DNA of 64,000 bases from Chthonomonadales bacterium (GTDB lineage: Bacteria; Armatimonadota; Chthonomonadetes; Chthonomonadales; CAJBBX01): contig DAIDHP010000012.1 of assembly GCA_027459625.1 (NCBI GenBank), positions 1 to 64,000 on the forward strand, given 5' to 3'. Of this stretch, positions 19,561 through 27,421 are shown piece after piece; the stretch's first letter is position 1; the number at the start of each line of letters is the position of its first letter. The translations under genes were made by a program, and so were the position numbers. Below the pieces are notes generated by a model. The model had not been told where the DNA came from, did not search any database, and was given only the letters and a program-made list of their open reading frames with translations.

Positions 19561-20820
19561 ATGAAAACAACCACTATCGCCAAAAGATCCTATCTCTTCG
19601 CAATCCTGATTATCATTTTGGCGTTGGCATTATTGCCTGTTGCGTCCTGCGCGCAAACGCAAGCCACCTCCGCCTCGCCCATGTTGACACTACCTCCCCC
19701 CACCCACCGCATTATCGTTTACAACCGCATTTGGGATTTCATCTATTTTTTCAGGAGGTTCTGGCTATTCGGGGGGCTGTGGGTTGCGATCATGATGAAT
19801 GCCAGTGCTGCTTTGCGCGACTTGGTGAATAAAATCACGCGCCGATCGTTTTTCAGGATTGTTCTATACTGGGCTTTCCTCAGTTTCGCCATACTCCTAT
19901 GGAACTCCCCAATTAACTTCGCAGGATATATGATAGATCGCGCATACGGGTTCGCACTGCAGACTCCCGCTTTATGGATGCGAGATCAGATGGTTGATTG
20001 GCTGTTTGGATTCACCACGGTGATTCCGATATGGCTTTTCCTGTATTATCGGAAAACCTCTCCGCGCCGGGGATGGATCAAGCTTTGGTTATGGTGCGTA
20101 CCACTTTTGTTCGTGTTGTTCATACTCGAACCCGTTGTGTTTGAGCCTATGTTCAATCACTTCAAGCCTCTCCCCCATTCGCCATTGCGCACCGCTATCG
20201 AGGCTTTGGCGAAGAAGGCGGGCATACCCAACGCTCCGATACTCGTTTCCAACGTTTCCATTCGCACCAGTCGCTTGAACGCATATGTCACGGGAATCGG
20301 TCCGACTGCGCGAATTGTGATCTGGGATAACACGCTGCATGAATTAACTCAGAACCAGATATTGGCGATCCTCGGACACGAGATGGGGCATTATGTGCTC
20401 CATCATATTTGGTGGAGTTTGCTTTTCGCCATTATCGGTTCGTTTTTCATATTGGGGATCCATGCATGGCTTGTGGATAAAGCCTCGGAGAGGTTCAAAG
20501 GAAGGCTGCATTTGCTTGGGCGCGGGGACCTTGCCATCATTCCCACGGCGCTCCTGATATTTCAACTCCTGGTTTTTCTTCAAACCCCTATCGCGAGCGC
20601 GATATCGAGGTTTGAAGAGCATCAGGCCGACGCATTCGGTTTGCGCTTGACGCATCTGAACAAGGCGATGGCGGAGGACTTCGTCAAATTCGTGGTGAAT
20701 GATTACGCCGATCCCAATCCCCCTCGATTTATCGTGTTTTGGTGCTACACTCACCCACCGATAAGACAACGGATTGATTTCGCGCTGCATTATAACGACG
20801 GTGTGAAAACCCCGAAATAA
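19561..20820 (+). CDS. M48 family zinc endopeptidase (Ste24/CAAX protease-like)
   Basis: The 419-residue protein has an N-terminal hydrophobic segment, several membrane helices, the catalytic motif HEMGHYVLHH, and the third ligand region EEHQADAFGL. The layout, with the motif between membrane helices, matches Ste24-type membrane proteases that handle membrane-protein quality control in bacteria. The ATG at 19561 (AAAAGG nine bases upstream) is preferred over an in-frame upstream ATG at 19522. Confidence 0.92.
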   Translation: MKTTTIAKRSYLFAILIIILALALLPVASCAQTQATSASPMLTLPPPTHRIIVYNRIWDFIYFFRRFWLFGGLWVAIMMNASAALRDLVNKITRRSFFRIVLYWAFLSFAILLWNSPINFAGYMIDRAYGFALQTPALWMRDQMVDWLFGFTTVIPIWLFLYYRKTSPRRGWIKLWLWCVPLLFVLFILEPVVFEPMFNHFKPLPHSPLRTAIEALAKKAGIPNAPILVSNVSIRTSRLNAYVTGIGPTARIVIWDNTLHELTQNQILAILGHEMGHYVLHHIWWSLLFAIIGSFFILGIHAWLVDKASERFKGRLHLLGRGDLAIIPTALLIFQLLVFLQTPIASAISRFEEHQADAFGLRLTHLNKAMAEDFVKFVVNDYADPNPPRFIVFWCYTHPPIRQRIDFALHYNDGVKTPK

Positions 20821-20865
20821 ATGAACGCTGTCTCTCTCATCGAGGGGTTCGTTTGGTTCCCGCCA

Positions 20866-22113
20866 TCAACGCCAAATCTGATTTTTCACGAGTGAAATAA
20901 TCTTTGAAGCGCTCGCGGAGGCGGTGACCCACTTGCCGTACCCCCCCGGGGCGGGCAGAAAGATGATCGCTTCGGGATGAGTCGCTTCAACGGATTTCAA
21001 TAGATTGCCCACGCTTTCCGGACCGTTCTCAGATTCCCCCATGAAGAGAAATCCGTGTTTGTGCAGGGTATCGCGGGTTAATAGGAAATTCTCAATCTTG
21101 CTGGTATCGAAAAGCGCATCGTCATCGAAGATAATATTCCGATCACCCGTCTCCTTCGAAAAACCGTCCACGTATTTCAACAACGTATTGAAGGCGTACG
21201 CGGTGCATCCCACGGTCGTCGCCAAAATGGGTTTCATGTAGGTTTGAGTGTTTCTAATCCAAATATGCTTGTCCACCGCAATCCAGTACGAAGGCGATTC
21301 CTGATGTATCAATCGCGACACCGCCACAAAAGCCACGCCCAGGCGGGATTGAATCCAATCCTCCCATTTTCGCTGCAACGCCATGGGCAGCGCTTCAAAT
21401 TCCGCCACATTGCCGGGAGGGGTTGGGCTTGCATGCCAATAGCGCAGTGCTGCGGGGCAGAAATCACCGAGCAACGCCTGCGACGGGGTGTTGGTGATTA
21501 TGTCCCAGCTTCCTTTGCATAAACGCCCGTTAAAAGCCGTCCACGGGAACTCCACCCCCGCCACGGATGGGTCCGAGCGCATCGCTTTTAGGCACGCTCG
21601 AACAAATCCTTGGAACTCCGTCCAAGCGCGGGTGCGCCGCTTCGCTTGTTCCCCCAGCCACGCCAGACTTAAGGTGTCCCCGGCGTTTTCCTCGGATGAT
21701 CCGCCGTATCGCATCAGAGCGTCGGGATGCTCCTTCAGGAACCAATTGGGCGGTGTGAGGAATTCCAGGGAGGGAAAAGCGTACAGCCCGTTCGCTTCGA
21801 GAATTTGTCTGTCGTGATCCCAGTTGCTGAAATCAAACACTCCCGGGGTTGGCTCCGCTTTACTCCAGTCAAAATCCCCTATGAGCTTGTAAACGCAGGT
21901 GAACCCATTCCGCTTCCAGAGATGCACTTCCTTGTCGTTTAACGGCCCCCATGCAATGAAAAGGGCTTGTCCTCGCATGGAGGGAATTGGCGGCGAGCTA
22001 TTCGCCTGTGAAACCGACGCGCAGACAAACGGAAGCAGGAAGGCAAGACACATCACGATCTGCGCGAAACTGATTTTGGCGGTATTCATGGACGACTTGA
22101 TATGCATCGTCAA
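20866..22113 (-). CDS. Secreted GH42-like (beta-galactosidase-type) TIM-barrel protein
   Basis: The protein of about 415 residues has a signal peptide (hydrophobic core about 18-38, SVSQA-NSS). It then reads like the N-terminal barrel of glycoside hydrolase family 42: GFTCVYKLIGDFDWSKAEPTPGVFDF, a W-rich PPNWFLKEHPDALMRYGG strand, and GVEFPWTAFNG where GH42 carries its acid/base region. It is shorter than full GH42 enzymes (about 650 residues), and I cannot confirm the nucleophile. The start is TTG 22113 or ATG 22107 after GGGAGGGG. Confidence 0.7.
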   Translation of the reverse strand: MTMHIKSSMNTAKISFAQIVMCLAFLLPFVCASVSQANSSPPIPSMRGQALFIAWGPLNDKEVHLWKRNGFTCVYKLIGDFDWSKAEPTPGVFDFSNWDHDRQILEANGLYAFPSLEFLTPPNWFLKEHPDALMRYGGSSEENAGDTLSLAWLGEQAKRRTRAWTEFQGFVRACLKAMRSDPSVAGVEFPWTAFNGRLCKGSWDIITNTPSQALLGDFCPAALRYWHASPTPPGNVAEFEALPMALQRKWEDWIQSRLGVAFVAVSRLIHQESPSYWIAVDKHIWIRNTQTYMKPILATTVGCTAYAFNTLLKYVDGFSKETGDRNIIFDDDALFDTSKIENFLLTRDTLHKHGFLFMGESENGPESVGNLLKSVEATHPEAIIFLPAPGGYGKWVTASASASKIISLVKNQIWR

Positions 22114-22214
22114 CGCATCCCCTCCCCCTGCTAGCGATTTCTCGGTTTGCCGATATGTCGATAGTGTAGCGCCTTTGAAATGGGAGTTTCAATTACACCA
22201 GGTTTGAGAAATAA

Positions 22215-22238
22215 ACGCAAAGACGCAAAGACGCAAAG
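22215..22238 (+). repeat. Tandem octamer ACGCAAAG x3
   Basis: Three exact head-to-tail copies of the eight-base unit, preceded by a partial fourth (AAACGCAAAG overlaps the first). It is non-coding. Confidence 0.9.
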
Positions 22239-22512
22239 ATCGGGTTTCAATTCCACGCTGGTTCTATTAAAAGAGCGACATCTTGAAAGACAACATCATT
22301 ACCCATATCTTGAACCTTGACAAGCCTTTTTGATCGTTTTTCGTAAATTTGGCATGTTCTGTGCGCGAATTACCTTTCAACCCCCCTCGTGGAGGGCGCT
22401 TCAGGGGGGTTGACGCCGAACGGGCATACGGTGAATTCGACCGTCGGGGGTTGGGTTCGGGGTCGGTGGTTTTGGGCTGATCGGGACTGAGCAGGCTGAT
22501 CCGACAAAACAA

Positions 22513-22545
22513 GGGGGGCGTTACCGGTTACGGTAACGCCCCCTT
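22513..22545 (-). terminator. Intrinsic terminator of galT
   Basis: GGGGGCGTTACC (22514-22525) pairs with GGTAACGCCCCC (22532-22543) around a six-base loop. On the minus strand the stem is followed by TTGTTTTG. It lies 36 bases after the galT stop. Confidence 0.9.
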
Positions 22546-22579
22546 CGCTGCAAGCTCCATGCCACACGCCAGCCCGGAT

Positions 22580-23566
22580 TCAATCCTCAAAATGGCGAGG
22601 CTCCGTCTCCCTTAGAATACGAGCCTTTTCCTCAGCCAAGGTGTCGTTGATGAACGCCCCGGCGCCCGCCTCGGATCCGGCGAGGAATTTCAGTTTATCC
22701 GGGGTGCGATAGGGTGGATAAAATTCGATGTGGAAATGGTAATACGGATACTCTTCGCCATCGGTGGGCTTTTGATGCATCACCATGATATACGGCAAGG
22801 AGAAATTCCATAGATTGTTGTACTTTCTGATAACAACCTGAAGCATTTCCGCCAATGCGCGTTTTTGCACAGGTGAAAACTCCGAGACCGCCGCGTGATG
22901 CTCCGTGCAGAGGATATGGACTTCGTATGGGTAACGAGCGTAAAACGGCACCATCGCCACGAAATCGTTGTTTCTGGCGACGATTCGCCTGCCATCCTCC
23001 AGCTCTTCGCGCATTATGCGGCAAAGCAGACACTCCCCCTTGGAGTCGTAATGATTTTTGCAACCTCGCAGTTCTCTCTGCAGCGTTGGAGGAATGAAGG
23101 GGTAAGCGTATATCTGACCGTGAGGATGGGGAAGCGTGACTCCTATCTCCTTGCCCTTGTTTTCGAAGATGAAAACATACTTAACCTCTTCCCGTGTGCC
23201 CAACTCCTCGAAACGATCCGCCCACACCCATACAAGCTTTTCGATCTTTTCAATTGGCATCTTGGCGAGTTCCGTATTGTGCTCGCTGGAGTACAGAACC
23301 ACCTCGCATATTCCCTCAGCCTGACGAACGGGGTACAGTTCCGTCGATTCCACGCTGGGCTGAGGGGAGTTTCGGCGCAGACTGGGGAATTTGTTTTCGA
23401 AAACCACCAGGTCGTAATCCTCCGCCGGCACCTCCGTGGGGAAAGCTCCGGGTTTGGTGGGGCATATGGGGCAGTATTCCGGCGGAGGGAAGAAGGTGCG
23501 ATCCTGTCGATGAGTTGCCGTAATGACCCATTCCTCAAGCACGGGGTTCCAGCGTAATTCAGACAT
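22580..23566 (-). CDS. galT: Galactose-1-phosphate uridylyltransferase
   Basis: The 328-residue protein shows the HIT-superfamily GalT pattern: N-terminal WNPVLEEWVITATHRQDR, a zinc-site Cys pair (CPICP), the active-site HPHGQ and a C-terminal HFHIEFYPP. It exchanges UMP between UDP-glucose and galactose-1-phosphate in the Leloir pathway. The start at 23566 is chosen because conserved sequence begins there and AGGAAAGGA lies upstream; the frame extends to 23653. No galK or galE is adjacent. Confidence 0.95.
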   Translation of the reverse strand: MSELRWNPVLEEWVITATHRQDRTFFPPPEYCPICPTKPGAFPTEVPAEDYDLVVFENKFPSLRRNSPQPSVESTELYPVRQAEGICEVVLYSSEHNTELAKMPIEKIEKLVWVWADRFEELGTREEVKYVFIFENKGKEIGVTLPHPHGQIYAYPFIPPTLQRELRGCKNHYDSKGECLLCRIMREELEDGRRIVARNNDFVAMVPFYARYPYEVHILCTEHHAAVSEFSPVQKRALAEMLQVVIRKYNNLWNFSLPYIMVMHQKPTDGEEYPYYHFHIEFYPPYRTPDKLKFLAGSEAGAGAFINDTLAEEKARILRETEPRHFED

Positions 23567-24143
23567 TTTTGGTGGTCCTTTCCTCCGGCTTGGGGTTGGG
23601 AGTTTCCGATTTACGGGATTTTTGATCGCTATTCTCGGAATCCTTTGTTTCAAATTCGTAAAATATCAGATAACGCCCGTCTTCCTTTATAATCTTTTCC
23701 TTGTTAAGTTTCATTTGATTACCATCTTAGTCTATTCGTTGTTGTTGGTGTTTTTCAAAAAACGTACTGCATGGAGACCTATGATATGCTGGTCATTCGC
23801 AAAATTCCTCTTGCAGGCCTTTCAGCGCGACGGGAATGTGAAGCGCAAGCCGTGTTTTCCCGATCTTGCAATTGCCCGCTGCATTTTAAAATCAGGAATT
23901 CGGCGGCGGATTAATGTTTTAAAACGGATAGATTATACCCCTTCAGCCTTTCCGATCGCACGGAATATGACTTAGCGTGATCCGCCAAGGCGCGAGAATG
24001 AAACGGAAGTCGAACTTATTAGGTATAAAGACAACAGAAAAGCATTACGCCTCGTGAAAATTTGGATGTAAACCAAACTTTGGCATACATCCGATCCGAC
24101 CTTGTGCCGTGATATTAAGCCAATAGCCGAATGGAGAATAAGC
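23567..24143. other. Divergent intergenic region, no gene seen
   Basis: The region between galT and the RibD-C-like gene is AT-rich. A hydrophobic frame on the plus strand (23523-23975) overlaps the galT 5' end in antisense and has no ribosome-binding site, so I do not call it. No FMN riboswitch pattern is visible ahead of the reductase. Confidence 0.45.
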
Positions 24144-24887
24144 TTGCTGGAACGACTGGTGGATATCACCGATAACGCTCTTGCTCCTGATAATCTCTAT
24201 GAAGACCTTTCATTTCCGGATGCCGGTGGGGATATTCCGTATATCTACGCGAACATGGTGTGCACTATTGACGGGAAAACCCTGCTGGGGCCTCGAGGCT
24301 CCTCCGCCAAAGGGCTGGGCAGCAACGTCGATCAACTATTGATGCGCCGAATACAGAACTGCAGCGAGGCGGCGATCGTGGGTGCATCCACTCTCCGCGC
24401 CGGTCACGTGATCTACCCCCCGCATTTGATCAGAGCCGTGGTGACGCGGAGCGGGGAAATTCCGTGGAACAATCGGTTCTTCACCGATCGCCCTGAAAAG
24501 GCGATAGTTTTCGCTCCCATGTCGGCGATGGAGGAAATATTCCCATTCTTGCCGAAAGGGGTTCGCATGAGCCAGGTTGGCGAAGAGGATATGGATGTGG
24601 ATGTGGAAATGATTGCGAGAATTCTTCGTGCTCAATTCAACATCCGCAGGTTGCTTTTGGAGGGCGGAGCCATCCTTAACGGGCATTTTTTCCGAGCGGG
24701 TTTGGTTCGTGAATTTTTCCTTACGCTCGCCCCAAAGTTGAAAGGCGGCGGCGAATCGCCCGGATTGATGGATGGAAAGGGATTTGAGAGGAATGGTTTC
24801 ATGGAATTAACGCTTTTGTCCCTCTATAGGGCGGGGAGCGAATTGTACGCGCGTTACAGCGTAGGTTCGGTTAAAAATGATGATTAA
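24144..24887 (+). CDS. RibD C-terminal-domain reductase (pyrimidine/pteridine reductase-like)
   Basis: The product of about 247 residues carries the RibD_C/DHFR-like fold: [33 protein letters not shown], and [36 protein letters not shown]. Such reductases use NADPH on the riboflavin precursor diaminopyrimidine phosphate or on related pterin-like substrates. There is no deaminase domain. The TTG at 24144 has GGAG seven bases upstream; the frame is open from 24102. It overlaps folE by 11 bases, so both may act on GTP-derived compounds. Confidence 0.85.
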   Translation: MLERLVDITDNALAPDNLYEDLSFPDAGGDIPYIYANMVCTIDGKTLLGPRGSSAKGLGSNVDQLLMRRIQNCSEAAIVGASTLRAGHVIYPPHLIRAVVTRSGEIPWNNRFFTDRPEKAIVFAPMSAMEEIFPFLPKGVRMSQVGEEDMDVDVEMIARILRAQFNIRRLLLEGGAILNGHFFRAGLVREFFLTLAPKLKGGGESPGLMDGKGFERNGFMELTLLSLYRAGSELYARYSVGSVKNDD

Positions 24888-25467
24888 CACAATTGATACG
24901 AATCGAAAGGATGACACAGAGATGCTTGAGGATCTCTATAGGGAAGTGTTGAAGCAGATCGGGGAGGATCCTGAACGAGAGGGGCTGCTGAAAACTCCGA
25001 CCCGCGCCGCGGATGCTCTGCGTTTTTTGACACTCGGCTATTCGCAGGATATCGAGGAAACCCTCAACGGCGCCATATTCGAGGAGCCGTATGAGGATAT
25101 GGTGATAGTGAAGGACATTGAGTTTTACAGCCTATGCGAGCATCACATTCTCCCTTTTTTCGGCAAGGTGCACGTGGCGTATATTCCAAAAGGGAAAATA
25201 GTGGGGATTAGCAAGCTGGCGCGGCTCGTTGATGTATTCGCAAGGCGCTTGCAGGTTCAGGAAAGGATGACGGTGCAGATCGCGTCCGCGCTTGAGAACG
25301 CCTTGCATCCTCTGGGAGTTGGAGTGGTTGTGGAGGGACGGCACATGTGCATGATGGCGAGAGGGGTCGAAAAACAAAACAGCCAGGTTATCACCAGCGA
25401 AATGAGGGGCGCATTCAGGAAGGATCGACGCACGCGCGAGGAGTTTCTGAACCTCATCAACCGATAG
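24877..25467 (+). CDS. folE: GTP cyclohydrolase I
   Basis: The 196-residue protein has the FolE hallmarks: [14 protein letters not shown], the zinc and active-site [31 protein letters not shown] and [15 protein letters not shown]. It converts GTP to dihydroneopterin triphosphate for folate or other pterins. The first ATG lies inside the end of the upstream reductase gene; an ATG at 24922 is an alternative start closer to the conserved region. Confidence 0.96.
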   Translation: MMINTIDTNRKDDTEMLEDLYREVLKQIGEDPEREGLLKTPTRAADALRFLTLGYSQDIEETLNGAIFEEPYEDMVIVKDIEFYSLCEHHILPFFGKVHVAYIPKGKIVGISKLARLVDVFARRLQVQERMTVQIASALENALHPLGVGVVVEGRHMCMMARGVEKQNSQVITSEMRGAFRKDRRTREEFLNLINR

Positions 25468-25611
25468 GCATCACGTCAGGAAAGGATGATTGCAGGTCAA
25501 ATCCCTCCATAGGCGCCATTTTGATATTGACAACTGACGGATTTCATGCAATCCTGCATCGGAATATCCGGATGGGAATGAGCCATCCACTGGGAGCGAG
25601 GTTGCTTTGAA

Positions 25612-26466
25612 ATGACGAATACCGGGCGTTTGTTGATATCGTGTCCAGACAGACCGGGAATTGTTGCGTCCCTGGCGCAATTTTTATATGAGAGGAACGC
25701 CAATATCACCCATTCCGATCAGCATAGTTCGGATCCTTCGGGCGGCGTTTTCTTTATGAGAATCCAATTCGAAATGGAGGGGCTGACGGAACGTTTCGAT
25801 GCATTGCAGCGGGAGTTTGCGAATGTTGCAAAGCGTTTTGAGATGAAGTGGCGCATGGAAAGGGCTGCGAAGCTCAAGAGGCTAGCCGTATTGGTGTCTC
25901 GCGAAGAGCACTGCCTCTTGGAACTCATATGGCAGCAACGGTCCGGGGACTTGAAGGCGGAAATCGCCATGGTGATCGGCAATCACAAGTCTCTCGGGCA
26001 GGTGGCGCAACAGTACAGCCTCCCTTTTTATCACGTGGATGTGAAAGCCAATAACAAGTCCGAGGCGGAAAAGAGAATTCAGGAACTGATATCAGGAAAG
26101 GTGGACGCCATTATCCTTGCAAGATACATGCAGATACTCTCCACCGATTTCATCAAGCCGTGGGAGTACCGCGTCATCAACATTCATCACAGTTTCCTTC
26201 CTGCGTTTGTGGGCGCGAAACCCTATCAGCAGGCTTACGATCGGGGAGTGAAGCTTATAGGGGCGACTGCGCATTACGTTACAGCCGACCTGGATGCGGG
26301 GCCCATTATCGAGCAGGATGTGCATCGGGTGGATCATCGACACGATCCGGAGGATTTACGACGCATCGGAAGGCAGATCGAGAGGGTGGTGCTAGCGCGC
26401 GCCGTATCCTGGCATGTGGAGGATAAAATATTGGTGCTTGGTAACAAAACCGTCGTCTTTGCGTGA
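25612..26466 (+). CDS. purU: Formyltetrahydrofolate deformylase
   Basis: The 284-residue protein has an N-terminal ACT domain (LLISCPDRPGIVASLAQFLYERNANI) and a C-terminal formyltransferase domain with the catalytic Asn-His-Asp set: INIHHSFLPAFVGAKPY and GATAHYVTADLDAGPIIEQ. It hydrolyses 10-formyl-THF to formate and THF, balancing one-carbon pools and feeding PurT. It follows folE after 145 bases, which forms a loose folate group. Confidence 0.95.
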   Translation: MTNTGRLLISCPDRPGIVASLAQFLYERNANITHSDQHSSDPSGGVFFMRIQFEMEGLTERFDALQREFANVAKRFEMKWRMERAAKLKRLAVLVSREEHCLLELIWQQRSGDLKAEIAMVIGNHKSLGQVAQQYSLPFYHVDVKANNKSEAEKRIQELISGKVDAIILARYMQILSTDFIKPWEYRVINIHHSFLPAFVGAKPYQQAYDRGVKLIGATAHYVTADLDAGPIIEQDVHRVDHRHDPEDLRRIGRQIERVVLARAVSWHVEDKILVLGNKTVVFA

Positions 26467-26474
26467 TAATAATA

Positions 26475-26553
26475 CAGGTGAGCGCAAAATTCGGGTTTAA
26501 GGGTTTTCACGGAGCGTTCAAACTCCATCGCCGTTTCACCTGTTGAATTTTGC
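26475..26553 (+). promoter_or_regulatory. Crossing complementary segments (pseudoknot-capable leader)
   Basis: CAGGTGA (26475-26481) complements TCACCTG (26536-26542), and GCAAAATTC (26484-26492) complements GAATTTTGC (26545-26553). The order A-B-A'-B' means the two helices cross. Between them is a smaller hairpin (ACGG...CCGT with GGAG/CTCC inside, about 26509-26534). The region lies in the 161-base gap before the cytochrome fusion gene. Confidence 0.5.
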
Positions 26554-26627
26554 AAGCGCATTGACACATATCTCAAGCAAGTTGCTTTCGTTGAAATCAA
26601 GCTATGTGCGAGGAAAGGGAGACATGA

Positions 26628-27365
26628 ATGCCGTTATCGTGGCTTGAATTACATGGGGCAATGACTCATTTTCCTATCGCTCTGTTTTTAGTCTCCGCTT
26701 TTTTTGAAGTCGCCGCGTTTATTACCAAGCATGAAGACTGGCGCAAAACCAGTTATCTGCTTCTGTTAATCGGCGTGGTGATGTCGATTCCAACTCTTTA
26801 TTCCGGATGGATGAGCGTTGAGACTGTTTTCGTGGGAGCGATAGCCCTGCCCCAGATTCTTTTAGTCCATAGAACCTTGGCTTTCGCGACGGTCATTCTG
26901 GCGTTGATACTACTGATAGTGCGATGGACCACGCACGATAAGCCCTCCATTACGGCATTTTCCATTCTATGCTCCATTGTCATTGCCGTCATGATCGGAA
27001 CCGTTGGGTATTTAGGCGGGAAGATGGTGTTTGGCGGGGTTACGGTTGACATTATATCCACGCATCAAACGGCGTCCACCCCGCATAACGGAACAACCGC
27101 CTCCAATACTCACGGGAGCCAAGCTCAAGTGCTGGCAATCATGAAAAGCAATGGGTGTTTGTCTTGCCATAGCATGGATGGCGTCGGAGGCATTTCCGCT
27201 CCTGATCTCACCCATGAGGGGACGCGACACCCGGATGTATCCTGGCAAATCAAACATTTGAAGAATCCCACATCGGTGTCGCCTGGTTCCTCCATGCCCT
27301 CCTTCGCCGCTATGCCTCCAAGCCAATTGAAGTTATTGGCAGCATTCCTTGCCGATAAAAAATAA
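26628..27365 (+). CDS. DUF2231 membrane domain fused to cytochrome c
   Basis: The 245-residue protein starts with four hydrophobic helices in DUF2231 style (LHGAMTHFPIALFLVSAFFEVAAF, with a conserved His). A linker of about 30 residues rich in Thr, Ser and His follows, then a mono-haem cytochrome c domain with CLSCH (near residue 180) and a distal Met in SMPSFAAM. It is probably an inner-membrane electron carrier with a periplasmic haem. Partners are not encoded nearby. A long terminator overlaps its stop. Confidence 0.85.
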   Translation: MPLSWLELHGAMTHFPIALFLVSAFFEVAAFITKHEDWRKTSYLLLLIGVVMSIPTLYSGWMSVETVFVGAIALPQILLVHRTLAFATVILALILLIVRWTTHDKPSITAFSILCSIVIAVMIGTVGYLGGKMVFGGVTVDIISTHQTASTPHNGTTASNTHGSQAQVLAIMKSNGCLSCHSMDGVGGISAPDLTHEGTRHPDVSWQIKHLKNPTSVSPGSSMPSFAAMPPSQLKLLAAFLADKK

Positions 27366-27398
27366 CGATACGGCGGGATCATCCGCCGTATCGTTATT
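27361..27398. terminator. Bidirectional terminator, 16-base-pair stem
   Basis: Bases 27361-27376 are the exact reverse complement of 27383-27398 around the loop GATCAT. It overlaps the stop of the cytochrome gene and lies 23 bases beyond the stop of the convergent DUF1680 gene. Confidence 0.9.
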
Positions 27399-27421
27399 CG
27401 TATGGCTATTCCTTTGTGAAT

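Larger units (their letters stand above)
22114..22579. other. Intergenic region with tandem octamer, palindrome and G-rich tract
   Basis: No gene is seen. Contents: two imperfect direct copies beginning GTTTCAATT at 22186 and 22244; three exact copies of ACGCAAAG at 22215-22238 between them; an 11-base inverted repeat TCAACCCCCCT/AGGGGGGTTGA (22377-22413); a G-run tract at 22446-22476; and the galT terminator. Confidence 0.7.

Noticed and set aside
22186-22273. CRISPR array
   Set aside because: Only two imperfect units, no spacer regularity beyond one interval and no cas genes in the window.
23523-23975. Hydrophobic plus-strand frame overlapping the galT start
   Set aside because: Antisense to galT, no ribosome-binding site and no recognisable family.
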